DNA from: Chrysogorgia sp. JL179-B06 | Taxonomy: Eukaryota > Cnidaria > Anthozoa > Scleralcyonacea > Chrysogorgiidae | Direction: 5' to 3' | Assembly: GCA_035772405.1 (NCBI GenBank) | Contig: JAYKKM010000122.1 | Span: 162,501-226,500, forward strand | Length of the DNA stretch: 64,000 nt | Shown: one piece after another, positions 55,734 through 64,000 of the stretch | Layout of the letters: every line of letters starts with the position of its first letter | Numbering within the stretch: position 1 is the stretch's first letter | Made by a program: the position numbers and the translations under genes | Notes under the pieces: model-generated | Databases searched by the model: none | Seen by the model: only the letters and a program-made list of their open reading frames with translations | What the model was told of the DNA's origin: nothing

Positions 55734-56106
55734 CAAATTTCGAAACCGTAGACGGTCGGACACCTCTTTGATGGTCGGTGGAATCTTGGGACTTTTTACG
55801 CGCGCCTATTTTTTTAATAATATTCAAACCAAACCCTAAAACTAACCCTAACCTAACCTTAATCCTAACCCTTTTAAAAAGAAAAAATTAAAGTAAAAAT
55901 TAAAAAAAATGGAAAAATTATATACTCCCCCGCTCACAACTAAAAATCAATAAAACAGACCACTCGGCTATGCAAACGAACTTGACAATTTTTGGTTGAT
56001 AATCAATATTTATGTAACCCATTGTAAGTAAACTATATATATACATAATGAAAAGATTCCACCGACCATCAAAGAGGTGTCCGACCGTCTACGGTTTCGA
56101 AATTTG
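55734..56106. repeat. Element with 54-bp inverted repeats and telomere-like interior
   Basis: Arms at 55734-55787 and 56053-56106 are inverse copies of about 54 bp without visible mismatch. The interior holds a degenerate ccctaa-type stretch (55832-55876, aaccctaaaactaaccctaa). Likely a non-autonomous DNA transposon. The open frame 56077-56430 starts inside the right arm. Confidence 0.75.
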
Positions 56107-56159
56107 CGTCGTCGACATTGCATTTTGAGGTCTCTTAATTTTCACTTCTCGACCATCAT

Positions 56160-56430
56160 TTTAGATGACGTGAATGAACTTCGTGGTGTATCGCGCTCAT
56201 TTGTAAAGAATACATTATTATATGACCGAAACAGTCAGCCAGAAGACATTAGCAGTGCTGCTTATCCAGAGTTTTTCCACATCATACCTACCTTTGATCG
56301 TCCTAAAGATTCTCAAATGGATTACGAGGAAATTATGGAAGCATATTTTATGGTAGGCGAAATCCAATTATTAACCTTATCAAACAAATTGCTTCTTACC
56401 CAAGCTCTGATCGTTTCCCTGTATAAATAA
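56160..56430 (+). CDS. Hypothetical ORF, possible exon
   Basis: The frame with DDVNELRGVSRSFVKNTLLY and AYPEFFHIIPTFDRPKDSQM runs to a stop at 56430. The part upstream of about 56107 is repeat arm, so the nominal start at 56077 is doubtful. No family recognised; composition looks like a real protein. Confidence 0.35.
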
Positions 56431-57059
56431 GAGTATATATAAACATGGAGTATTTGGGATGTTGTGGGACTTAGTTTTTAATAGTTCAAATATAAATTGA
56501 TTATTAATTGTTAGTTTACTTAATCTGATATTTAATAACTTCAATTTTGACTGACGAATGCCACTGGCGGAATATTATCTGAATGAATCTGTTCATTTCA
56601 TACATGTAGAACCATTATTTATTGCCTTAATTAATACTGTATATTTAGGATTTATACAACTTTCAAGTTAGAATTAGTTTTTGTAACGTTGTACATATAT
56701 GTGAATATGTGTAATAAATTTATATTTGTAACGAATAATAATTGTAATTTGTTAGGAAACAGGACCCCATCAATACCAGTGCAAGCGTTGAACAAGCTAT
56801 CCTAGCTTTTATTGTATAATTCTTATTATTTTTATTTTTGTTATTATTAATAATGCCTAAACTTTCCCCAATCCCAGAGTGTTGTCGAACTATGACTGGT
56901 TCCAATAAATTCGACGAACCTCTTATTCTGCTGGAAAACCTCTATTGCTTTCATATTAATATTAAATGCAAATATTTAACCTATATATTCAGGATGACAT
57001 GTCTCCTCAGTCTTTTTAAATATAGTGTTTTTTGTGTAGTGTTTGGTGTATATATATAA
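56431..57059. other. No gene recognised
   Basis: AT-rich DNA between the hypothetical ORF and the PLE terminus; only short unsupported ORFs. Confidence 0.45.
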
Positions 57060-57385
57060 TCCAATCTACAGATACGTGTTTCGCTGTTCCACAGCTCATC
57101 AGTGTAGCTTGGTACAATATAGATATGGCATGAGAACTATTTATACCCAAGCGATTGCCAGTGACAACAGCTTGTGGGATAATAGCAGTCATGCGCACAT
57201 CCAGATAGCGTGAAGCGGTATGTCCTTTAGCGATAATGCAATACCGCTTCACGCTGTCTGGATGTGCACATTACTGTTATTGTCCCACGAGCTGTTGTCA
57301 CTGGCAATCGCTTGGGTATAATTAGTTCTCATGCCATATCTATATTGTACCGAGCTATGGAACATCGAAACACGTGTCTGTAGAT
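57060..57385. repeat. Inverted terminal segment of the Neptune-like PLE
   Basis: The sequence from 57060 to about 57222 is repeated inverted at about 57235-57385 (for example ggcatgagaactatttatacccaagcgatt... against ...aatcgcttgggtataattagttctcatgcc). The left arm has a full hammerhead core on the minus strand. The right arm carries the remains of one with the CTGATGA part deleted. Confidence 0.75.
57066..57107 (-). ncRNA. Hammerhead ribozyme motif, Neptune-like PLE end
   Basis: Minus strand: CTACA, CTGATGA, stem II GCTGT-GGA-ACAGC, GAAA, then ACACGTAT and cleavage C, TGTAG. Stem I has five pairs and stem II five. Stem III is weakened by one mismatch compared with the inverted partner arm, which keeps ACACGTGTC. 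Motif complete, activity uncertain. Confidence 0.65.
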
Positions 57386-58810
57386 TGTACTATTACGCTC
57401 CTTCACTTCGGTGTTTTTGAACACTCTGTGATTCCGTCTTACTCCTGGTATATGTTCTGCCCACCGCGAGTTCCACGATCTTTTACTTTCTCCAACATAA
57501 GTGAATGGGATGCAGGATTGGCATGTAAATTTGTAAACAATGCCTTTGATTTGCGCGTCTAGTGGTCGGTCTCTCGCCGGTTTGCAGAAAACATCCGCCA
57601 AGGTCAGTAAGGGTCTGTACGCTGTTCTTATTCCAGCTTTACTCAGAGTATGTTTGATTCTTTCGGAAACCCCATTGATATACGGGATACGAAAACTATT
57701 GGATTATCTTGACAGTCTTGTGTTTGAATTTCATTTCTGGGCTTATATACGATTCTCGATGAATTTTTACTGCTAGATATTGTAATACACAATCTTTCTC
57801 TTCTTGCTGCCCTTGATTACTCGAAGGGATACTCTTCGCTCGGTCGAGTAGTGCCTTTACGACAGCTCTTTTACTTTGACTAGGATTGTGAGATTCAAAC
57901 GCCAGGTACTTATTAGTTTGTGTTGTCTTCCGGTGCACTCCGACTTTCACTTGCATTACAATATGCGCAAATATGGAGCCAATTTATTGAAATATTATAT
58001 TTACCATAGGAGTAAACTTTGTAAATGCCGCATTTACTCACTTTTGAGCAAATATGAAGCAAATGCGGCATTTTCCATGTTTACTCCTATAGTAAATGTA
58101 ATATTTGAACAAATTTGCTCCATATTTGCGCAGATGTAAATGTGATTAAATCCATTTTTTCATGCAGTAAGAAGCGTCATTTTGGTGTCAAGAAACAAAA
58201 TTGTTTGTCGCTCATCGGTGATTGATGGAACCTCGTTTGTAAGCGGAATGTGTGGATTGATAGAATTTAAGTGGGCGAGAAACTGTTCAACATCATGGCA
58301 CCGCAAACATGAGTTTGAGTCATCAACATATCGTCGCCACCATCGGACTTGTATTGGTGACTTCACAATTCAAGGCAATAGATTATATTTCTTGCATAAC
58401 TAGTTCGGCAATCACAGCACTAACCGGAGTAACTATTTCATCGCACATCCAGAGATCTGATGGTAATATGTTCCCTCAAATCTGAAATAATGTTCCCGCA
58501 AATGCCAAAATATCGCTAACCTGTTTATCGGTCAAATCTGTGTATGACTTCCAACATTCTGTCTCTCTAAGTCTCGTCTTTACGATTTCCATAGCTAGTT
58601 GAATGGGGATTGATGTAAAAAGAGAGACGACGTCAAAGGACACGATTGTCTCTTCTTTGTCGATATTCTGGGTACTAACGAAGTCGATAAAGACTTTTGC
58701 ATTCTTAACAGAATATTCATTGTCACCACCATAACTAAATCTGTTTTTGAGATAATTTATGCGTGACCGTAGAATAGCTAGTTTGCCCTCCGTGTCCCTC
58801 AAAGAATAAG
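57329..58810 (-). pseudogene. Neptune-like PLE: RT plus GIY-YIG, broken and interrupted
   Basis: Minus frames in order: 58802-58476 with RT motif A (SFDVVSLFTSIPIQLAMEIV), 58366-58160 with motif C (WWRRYVDDSNSCL) and FLDTKMTLL, an inserted foldback (57956-58139), 57956-57696 with VGVHRKTTQTNKYLAFES, and 57601-57329 with the GIY-YIG nuclease (KGIVYKFTCQSCIPFTYVGE and WNSRWAEHIPG). Frame changes separate all segments. Same subfamily as 7060-8265. Confidence 0.8.
57956..58139. repeat. Foldback element inserted in the PLE RT gene
   Basis: Ends ttacaatatgcgcaaatatg and an inverted catatttgcgcagatgtaa, with inner palindromic words (ggagtaaac / gtttactcc, tgcggcattt). Its borders coincide with the break in the RT frame, so it is an insertion. 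Same style as the other palindromic-word clusters. Confidence 0.75.
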
Positions 58811-58829
58811 TGGCTACCCCGGCCTGTCA

Positions 58830-59100
58830 CGACCAATAAACATGGTGCGCATATAATCTGGTACAAGGCCATTTAGCGATGTATAGACCATGATAGCTGT
58901 ATGAAATTTTCGCTGGGATTCTAGATTTTTCAAGCCAAGCCTCTTAATTAGACAATCAGCATCAGCATCATAGCTAGAAATTAAAGGTTAAAACTCTTGC
59001 TGCCCGGTTTTGTAACTTTTGAAGTTTAGTAGCAAGAGTTTTACTGCAATTGTCCCAGACAACGCAACAATAATCCACCTTTTTCGTAATGATCCACAGG
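58830..59100 (-). pseudogene. LINE reverse transcriptase C-terminal fragment
   Basis: The minus frame has KKVDYCCVVWDNCSKTLATK, LQKLQNRAARVLT and, after a frame change, LIKRLGLKNLESQRKFHTAI, typical of the C-terminal region of CR1/L2-type LINE RTs. No RT core. Lies between the PLE and the Helitron. Confidence 0.7.
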
Positions 59101-59249
59101 AAGTAAATGTGAAGTTTTTCGGACAAACAATGTCAGATAGCGTATTCGGACACTGAGAAAACCGCGCGACGGGAACCTGAACCAGGGTCAGCCTTGTCAA
59201 TGAGTAATGAGCATGGGATTGGGATGTGATCAAAAGGGAGGCCCATTTT

Positions 59250-60560
59250 TATTAAACAAATTAGAAAAAGACTATGTTATCTAAATTGTGGAAAGATAAA
59301 TCTAAATCTGTAATACTAACTGAAATATTAGTATTATTCATACTGGGGCATTTATCCCCACTATGGGTCACTGCCATAGGCTCTTTATCATTCCATGTTT
59401 GCTCAATATTAATTTGTTGATAAATCTGTCTGTTTTCGTGCCTTGTTTTTCTCTCAACTTCTTGTTGATCAAACTGTACCCATGCATATTATACCAGATA
59501 GTTTGTCAGGTTGATGTAACTGTACTAACTTAATAATATTACTTGCAGCATTTGTTAGACCGTCATCAGTTCTCACGTTTATTGCAATTTCTGTTCTTTC
59601 ACCTTCAGCAATGTGGAGTTTTGAAGCTAGCTGTTTAGTTTTGCGTGGGTCATTTGGGATTTGCTTCATCATTTTTCTCTGAGCTCTGCTGATGTGCATG
59701 CCACCAATGACACTGTCTTGGGCTTTTATTGTTAATTTTCTCCCTGTTGATGATTTATGAACTTGATTATTGAATTCATCAACCATAGAGTTTTTGAATA
59801 AATAAATGAGGTGCTTGTCTTGGACAGTTTTGTTCAGGCACTATCCTTTCTTTTTTCTTCAAAATGGCATCCTCAGTATGCTTTCCTTCTCTTAATCTAT
59901 TTAAAATTTCTGCAAATACTTTACTTTACTTTCTCTTTGTCGCATTATTTCATTTAGTTCAAACATTCTAAAGTGTTTCTTCCATAAATTTGCAGTAAGA
60001 ACACCGTATTCTGAGTTATCAAAATCTTTCAATATGAGACCATCCATGACTGGTTTTAGTTGAAACAAATCACCAATTGCAATTATACTTACACCACCAA
60101 AATCTTCCTTGCTGTCTTTTATATCTTTTAACCGATTATTGATTTGGACATTAAACATACTGTTTGCAACCATACATACTTCATCAAGTAATATGAGTTT
60201 TAGACCTCCAAGTAGGCACCTTATGGTATTTAATCTGTTAGAGTCGAGTGGTTTGTAAATTTTCATTGACTGACATGCAGGTATAGAAAGAGCACTATGT
60301 ATGGATTGCCTTTTATAATAAATGCAGCTTTTCCTGTTGGTGCTAAAAGTATGACCTTTATACATGATGAAAATCATCACCAGCTCTGGTGTTGTAGTAT
60401 TTTAATGCTGCTTGGTATATTGATTTTGTAAGATATGATTACCGACACCTCCACCACTGAGAAAAGAGTAAAATGGTTTATCACAGGTTTTGATTTGATG
60501 AAGTGTATGATAGAATAATTCCTTTTGTTTCTTATTTAACTTTTGTACCATTTCCCTTTA
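59250..60560 (-). pseudogene. Helitron PIF1-type helicase domain
   Basis: From about 60480 down: SGGGVGNHIL where Walker A GVGKS is expected, so the Lys-Ser pair is lost. Then IHSALSIPACQSMKIYKPLD, LILLDEVCMVANSMF (Walker B), FGGVSIIAIGDLFQLKPVMD, NEIMRQRESKV, and after a break EFNNQVHKSSTGRKLTI, GIICMGTV (59469-59786) and GTKTDRFINKLILSKHGMIK. The lost Walker A lysine and the frame changes make the helicase dead. Confidence 0.75.
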
Positions 60561-60580
60561 TTCTTGATCAGGCATTTCAT

Positions 60581-61191
60581 TTAGAATAAGTGGTTCATTA
60601 TTTTACGATGCTGAGCGGATACCAAGAACACTTGACAGATCATAGTTTTCATTGAAGTCGGGATGTAAATTTTCCATTCCCTCACCTTGATCCCGGCGTT
60701 CAATGTCTTAATTTGTGCAATTAAATCAAACTGATCTTCATTGTCATCAGGAGCAGCATTTAAATCTTCTTGAGCATTATTTAATTTTTCATAACAAAAT
60801 GCATAAAGACTCATTTGGTCTGTAATTGATTCCTGTAATGTTAAATATTGTTCTTGATAATAATATTTACCAATTAAATCGATATCTTCATTTCGCCATG
60901 GTGTAAAAAGCATTATTAATTCCCGATAATGTTTCTCTGGATAGGCTTCTTTGTTAAACCAAACACTTCTTATGATTCTTGATTTTGTTCGCTTTTTTAG
61001 TTGATATGTTTTGGTTGATTTTTGGGATTTAGGAATAAATGTAACTGTATTAATATCATCACAAGTTCATCATCATTGTTGCAATCATTATCCGATGTCT
61101 CTACTGGTAGGCCATCAATGTCCAATTTTGTTGATTTCTTTTGGTAAGATTTGTCAGAAAAGCTTTCATACCATGCAGCCCAGTCTACCAA
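60581..61191 (-). pseudogene. Helitron Rep-helicase linker fragments
   Basis: Two frames: WAAWYESFSDKSYQKKS (61191-60997) and LFTPWRNEDIDLIGKYYY plus DQFDLIAQIKTLNAG (60913-60581). These match the segment between the Rep and helicase domains in related Helitrons as I know them. Broken between. Confidence 0.6.
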
Positions 61192-61230
61192 AGTTATGTT
61201 CTCAATGCTAACAGTACGTTCAGTACCTCT

Positions 61231-61960
61231 TTAGCAGACCACCAAAATGTATTTCTTCACATTCATCTGCATGTTTTCAATTTCACTTAGTAGTTTTAGC
61301 AGTTGAACTCTTTCACTGGGTGGTGAGGTGAGTATGAAAACAACTTGTCGTGAGGATTTTCTCATTGGCAATTGCAGAACTATGTACACAGCTTCTTGAG
61401 CGCTAATTTCAACATTGTTTAAAAATTTATTACCCCTGTCTCTCGCTTGCTGCTTAATACTAGCATTTCCTTCCCTTGCTTCAGCACATGCAGTACGTAG
61501 TAGTTCACTCATTCCCTTTTGAGCTTTAGATATATATGAAACAATATACATTGCACATGTGTAGACATCAAGAACAAATTGAATGTCCATGCTTGCTCTC
61601 CAGGCACTCAGACATGCAGGGTTTAATTGTTTATTCTTAGCTCATTCGGATTTCTTTTCAAAAATATTCTGGGGCAGTTGAGAGATGATCGAATTGCCAG
61701 CAAATAGTCATTTTCAGAGATATTCAGATCAGTTAATAGTTGATCAAATGTGATATTTTCACCTTCTTTCATGTCATTTAGCTTCTGCGTTATGTTTTTC
61801 CACGAAACTTTTAGTTTCCTAATATCATTTTCAGATACATTGTCATCAAGGGGATATAGTATGTTAGTTGACCTAATTGGTGGTTGAGGCTAATTAAATC
61901 GACATGTTTGTCGATAATGTTTGTCGATTAACAAAATTAAGCATCTCAGGCTCATCATTT
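61231..61960 (-). pseudogene. Helitron Rep C-terminal region
   Basis: Minus frames contain FVDKHYRQTCRFN, PPIRSTNILYPLDDNVSEND, DQLLTDLNISENDYLLAIRS and [60 protein letters not shown]. The upstream block that should carry the two-His HUH motif is not found between here and 62310, so the Rep catalytic centre appears deleted. Confidence 0.7.
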
Positions 61961-62315
61961 GGTTTATTCTGCACTTTCTTGCCAAGTTAATTCTTCCAGT
62001 TCATCATCAGTATAATCTTTATGATCAACAAGTTGCCCTGATATTTTAAGGAGGTGTAGCAACTTTGTTTCAGCTGATAAAACCTACAGAACAAAGTTGC
62101 AAAGTTGTTTCTCTCTCATGATCTTCAAGAAAATCTGTAGCATTCAACATGGTATCAGTTACACCAGCTGGTATTTCTGCTTCATCTTCACTCCAAACAT
62201 CATTTTGACATTTTTTATGATTTGTGTTATTACTGTTTTGATCTGATCATCGTTTCCCTGTGGTATATCATCATTCCTGTCTAAAATATTTTGGAAGTTA
62301 TTCCGCCAATCCTTG

Positions 62316-62996
62316 TTAAAACGAATGCTTTTTCTTGAAAAAGTGCACTACTGTATTCATAGATAGCCAAGTTTCTGCCTGAAAGACTTTATGTGGTCTT
62401 ACATTCAATGACAATGCAGAACGTTTATATTGTAGACGTCTTTTTAACTGAATTTTGATTGTCCCAGTGTCGTGTGGTAGTCTCGGCAAAATATTTACAG
62501 TATTGGCAACATCAGCAAGTACATTGACAACATTGCCATTTATTTTAAATTGTTTGCCTCTTGGAGCTTGCATAAGCCTTTGAAAGGCTATTCTTGGTGC
62601 AACAAGTCTCCACTCTAATTCGTTTAAATCAAATAACTCAGATGGCTTTTCTGGAAATAGCATTCCATTTTTCACGGCAAAAGGTGGCATTTTTAATTTT
62701 TTTTAATATTTTTCAGATGTTCGACAAATCCATTCAATGTTGTCTGCACTCAATTTATTTGATATGCACTGTACTGCATATTGGGGATTTGAGATTCTCA
62801 ATTTTTCAGTAGAATGAACACTGTGTCTGTACCATAACTGGTCACAACATGCGCAGATGTGTATTGGGCCTTTTGAGACAGCCTTATGAAACTTGTGGAC
62901 AAGATCTGAAATCGTAGCAGCCTTATCCCTTTTATCATAAGACTGTTGTTTTAGAAGTCGCACTTTTTTGGACTTAGCAGGCTCATTTACTCTCAC
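62316..62996 (-). pseudogene. Helitron N-terminal region (zinc motif plus DUF6570-like)
   Basis: The frame 62996-62703 has a basic lead and ICACCDQLWYRHSV, and 62690-62316 has MPPFAVKNGMLFPEKPSELF, ELEWRLVAPRIAFQRLMQAP and VNILPRLPHD. This matches the region before Rep in animal Helitrons. A frame change separates the two. Upstream (63000-63290) a roughly 24-residue repeat of the type NETxxHKxKRLL occurs about three times. Confidence 0.65.
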
Positions 62997-63512
62997 ATTT
63001 TTAACTTACACTTTATTTTGTAAAAGACGCTTTGCCTTGTGCTCAGTAGTTTCATTCTATTTCATTTTCTTATCATATATTTGCTATACTAAAAGACGCT
63101 TTTCCTTATGCATAGTAGTTTCATTCGCCATCATTTTATTATTGTATACTTGTTGTGCTAAGTCTATATTTTTTTCGGCACTCTGTAGATTCATTTTCTC
63201 TCATTTGTCGCTGCATAGTAATTCTTTCATTCGAATTGGTTCGTTTTCATTTGTTTTCTTTTTTAAATAATTTATACGCCGAGCTTTCTTAGTGCTTCTC
63301 TCTTTTTTGCATCTTCATTTGCTATTTTTTTTCCTGCCATTCTCATATCATTTCCTTTTTATGTTTAATTACTATTCTGCATCTGCTACCTTTCTCTTTG
63401 GCCTGTTTTTAGTTTGGCTATTTTGATTATCTTCAGATAAGTCTGTGTTGTTTTGTCTTGGATACATTGCTCAATTTGATGTTGACTTATAGAAACTGAG
63501 ACACCTTTTATC

Positions 63513-63767
63513 TCAAAAGGCATAGACCTTCCACAATATGTGCTCTTTTGACAAAAAAATCACTAAATTCCAAAGACCTTCAACAGTAAGCAATACAGCT
63601 CTGCCAGAAGAATGTGGCCTTCCATACAAGTCTCTTGAGTGAGAATCAAATATCTTATAGGATTGTCCAATATTTTTAAACACTGCAATTGTACTGCAAT
63701 CAATAGTAAAAAAACAACATTCATAGTTTATTTCAACTCCATAAAATAACTCTTTGAAGGGTAACAT
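63513..63767 (-). CDS. Protease-like domain fragment upstream of the Helitron Rep
   Basis: Contains CCFFTIDCSTIAVFKNIGQS, then YKIFDSHSRDLYGRPHSSGR and AVLLTVEGL. The FDSHSRD..G...GRAVLL pattern resembles the His-containing half of herpes-tegument-type (C76) or OTU-like cysteine proteases. That link is by motif only. The catalytic Cys would lie upstream, outside the window or in the broken part. Its position before the Helitron N-terminal region suggests it belongs to the element. Confidence 0.45.
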   Translation of the reverse strand: MLPFKELFYGVEINYECCFFTIDCSTIAVFKNIGQSYKIFDSHSRDLYGRPHSSGRAVLLTVEGLWNLVIFLSKEHILWKVYAF

Positions 63768-63780
63768 AAGGTCAATAATT

Positions 63781-64000
63781 ATTCCTCATGTACATTTCGC
63801 CAGTCAATGACTCACTATAAGTTAAAATATATGTTTTCTCATTTATTGATGCCATGTCAGGTACATCAGTTAACAATAACAAATATTTTTAACAGAAGCT
63901 CTAATACAACTGTATAAAGAATTGCCATGCAACAAAACTATCATTTAACACAAAAGAATCCCAGTTAAAAATATTTTGAATGTTTTTAAAAACAATAGCA
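63781..64000. other. No gene recognised
   Basis: AT-rich end of the window, possibly the upstream Helitron protein region or its 5' end beyond the border. Confidence 0.3.

Larger units (their letters stand above)
59250..63780 (-). mobile_element. Helitron, decayed, continuing beyond the window
   Basis: Minus-strand Rep/helicase pieces run from about 63780 (5' side) to about 59250. The order of domains (protease-like, basic repeats, DUF6570-like, Rep region, PIF1 helicase) fits cnidarian Helitrons. A CTRR terminus with hairpin could not be identified with confidence. Confidence 0.7.

Noticed and set aside
55832..55876. True interstitial telomere
   Set aside because: Only a few degenerate ccctaa words inside an inverted-repeat element; too short and irregular.

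Overview
This is a eukaryotic, AT-rich window from an animal genome. It has spliced exons with GT/AG junctions, no operons, and a dense set of metazoan mobile elements. The element mix (Penelope-like elements with GIY-YIG, THAP/TTAA transposons, Harbinger, Polinton, Helitron, CR1/L2-type LINE, a zinc-finger gag) fits a cnidarian, probably an anthozoan. That assignment is an inference from remembered family distribution, not a database result.

Layout. 1-6.2 kb: host-like DNA with two minus-strand gene fragments (exons at 640-840 and 4.77-5.97 kb) sharing a C-terminal module, among MITE-like foldbacks. 6.2-8.8 kb: nested foldbacks, a broken Neptune-like Penelope element (PLE), poly-G tracts. 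8.8-16.05 kb: a PLE cluster with two tandem minus copies, an inverted pair, and between them a tandem array of about 230-bp units each holding a hammerhead-ribozyme motif. (AT)n runs border most of these units. 16.05-18.7 kb: a lectin-like exon fragment and a palindromic array of tRNA-headed SINE-like units. 20-23.6 kb: a truncated LINE, short palindromic-word clusters and a 162-bp tandem repeat. 23.6-26.4 kb: a two-gene Harbinger transposon. 26.57-32.89 kb: a 6.3-kb TTAA-flanked, Kolobok-like transposon with 24-bp perfect terminal inverted repeats, a multi-exon THAP transposase and a convergent second gene resembling the P2X7 cytoplasmic (ballast) domain. 33.1-35 kb: word cluster, PLE fragment, LTR-element gag fragment, MITE. 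35.2-49.9 kb: a very AT-rich, decayed Polinton/adintovirus-like element (integrase, minor and major capsid, adenovirus-type protease) plus unknown small ORFs. 50-52.1 kb: another inverted PLE pair carrying a hAT MITE with an 8-bp target duplication. 52.38-54.07 kb: an ATGCC-type satellite able to fold on itself. 54-57 kb: mostly unexplained DNA with a 54-bp inverted repeat. 57.06-58.81 kb: a Neptune-like PLE with a hammerhead motif and an inserted foldback. 58.83-59.1 kb: LINE RT tail. 59.25 kb to the end: a decayed minus-strand Helitron.

Nearly every coding element carries frameshifts or stops, so this is mainly a graveyard of nested transposons. The most notable items are the hammerhead motifs in several separate contexts (an animal retrozyme-like array plus PLE termini), the pairing of a THAP transposase with a P2X7-ballast-like gene inside one TTAA element, and the repeated appearance of clusters made of different short palindromic words.
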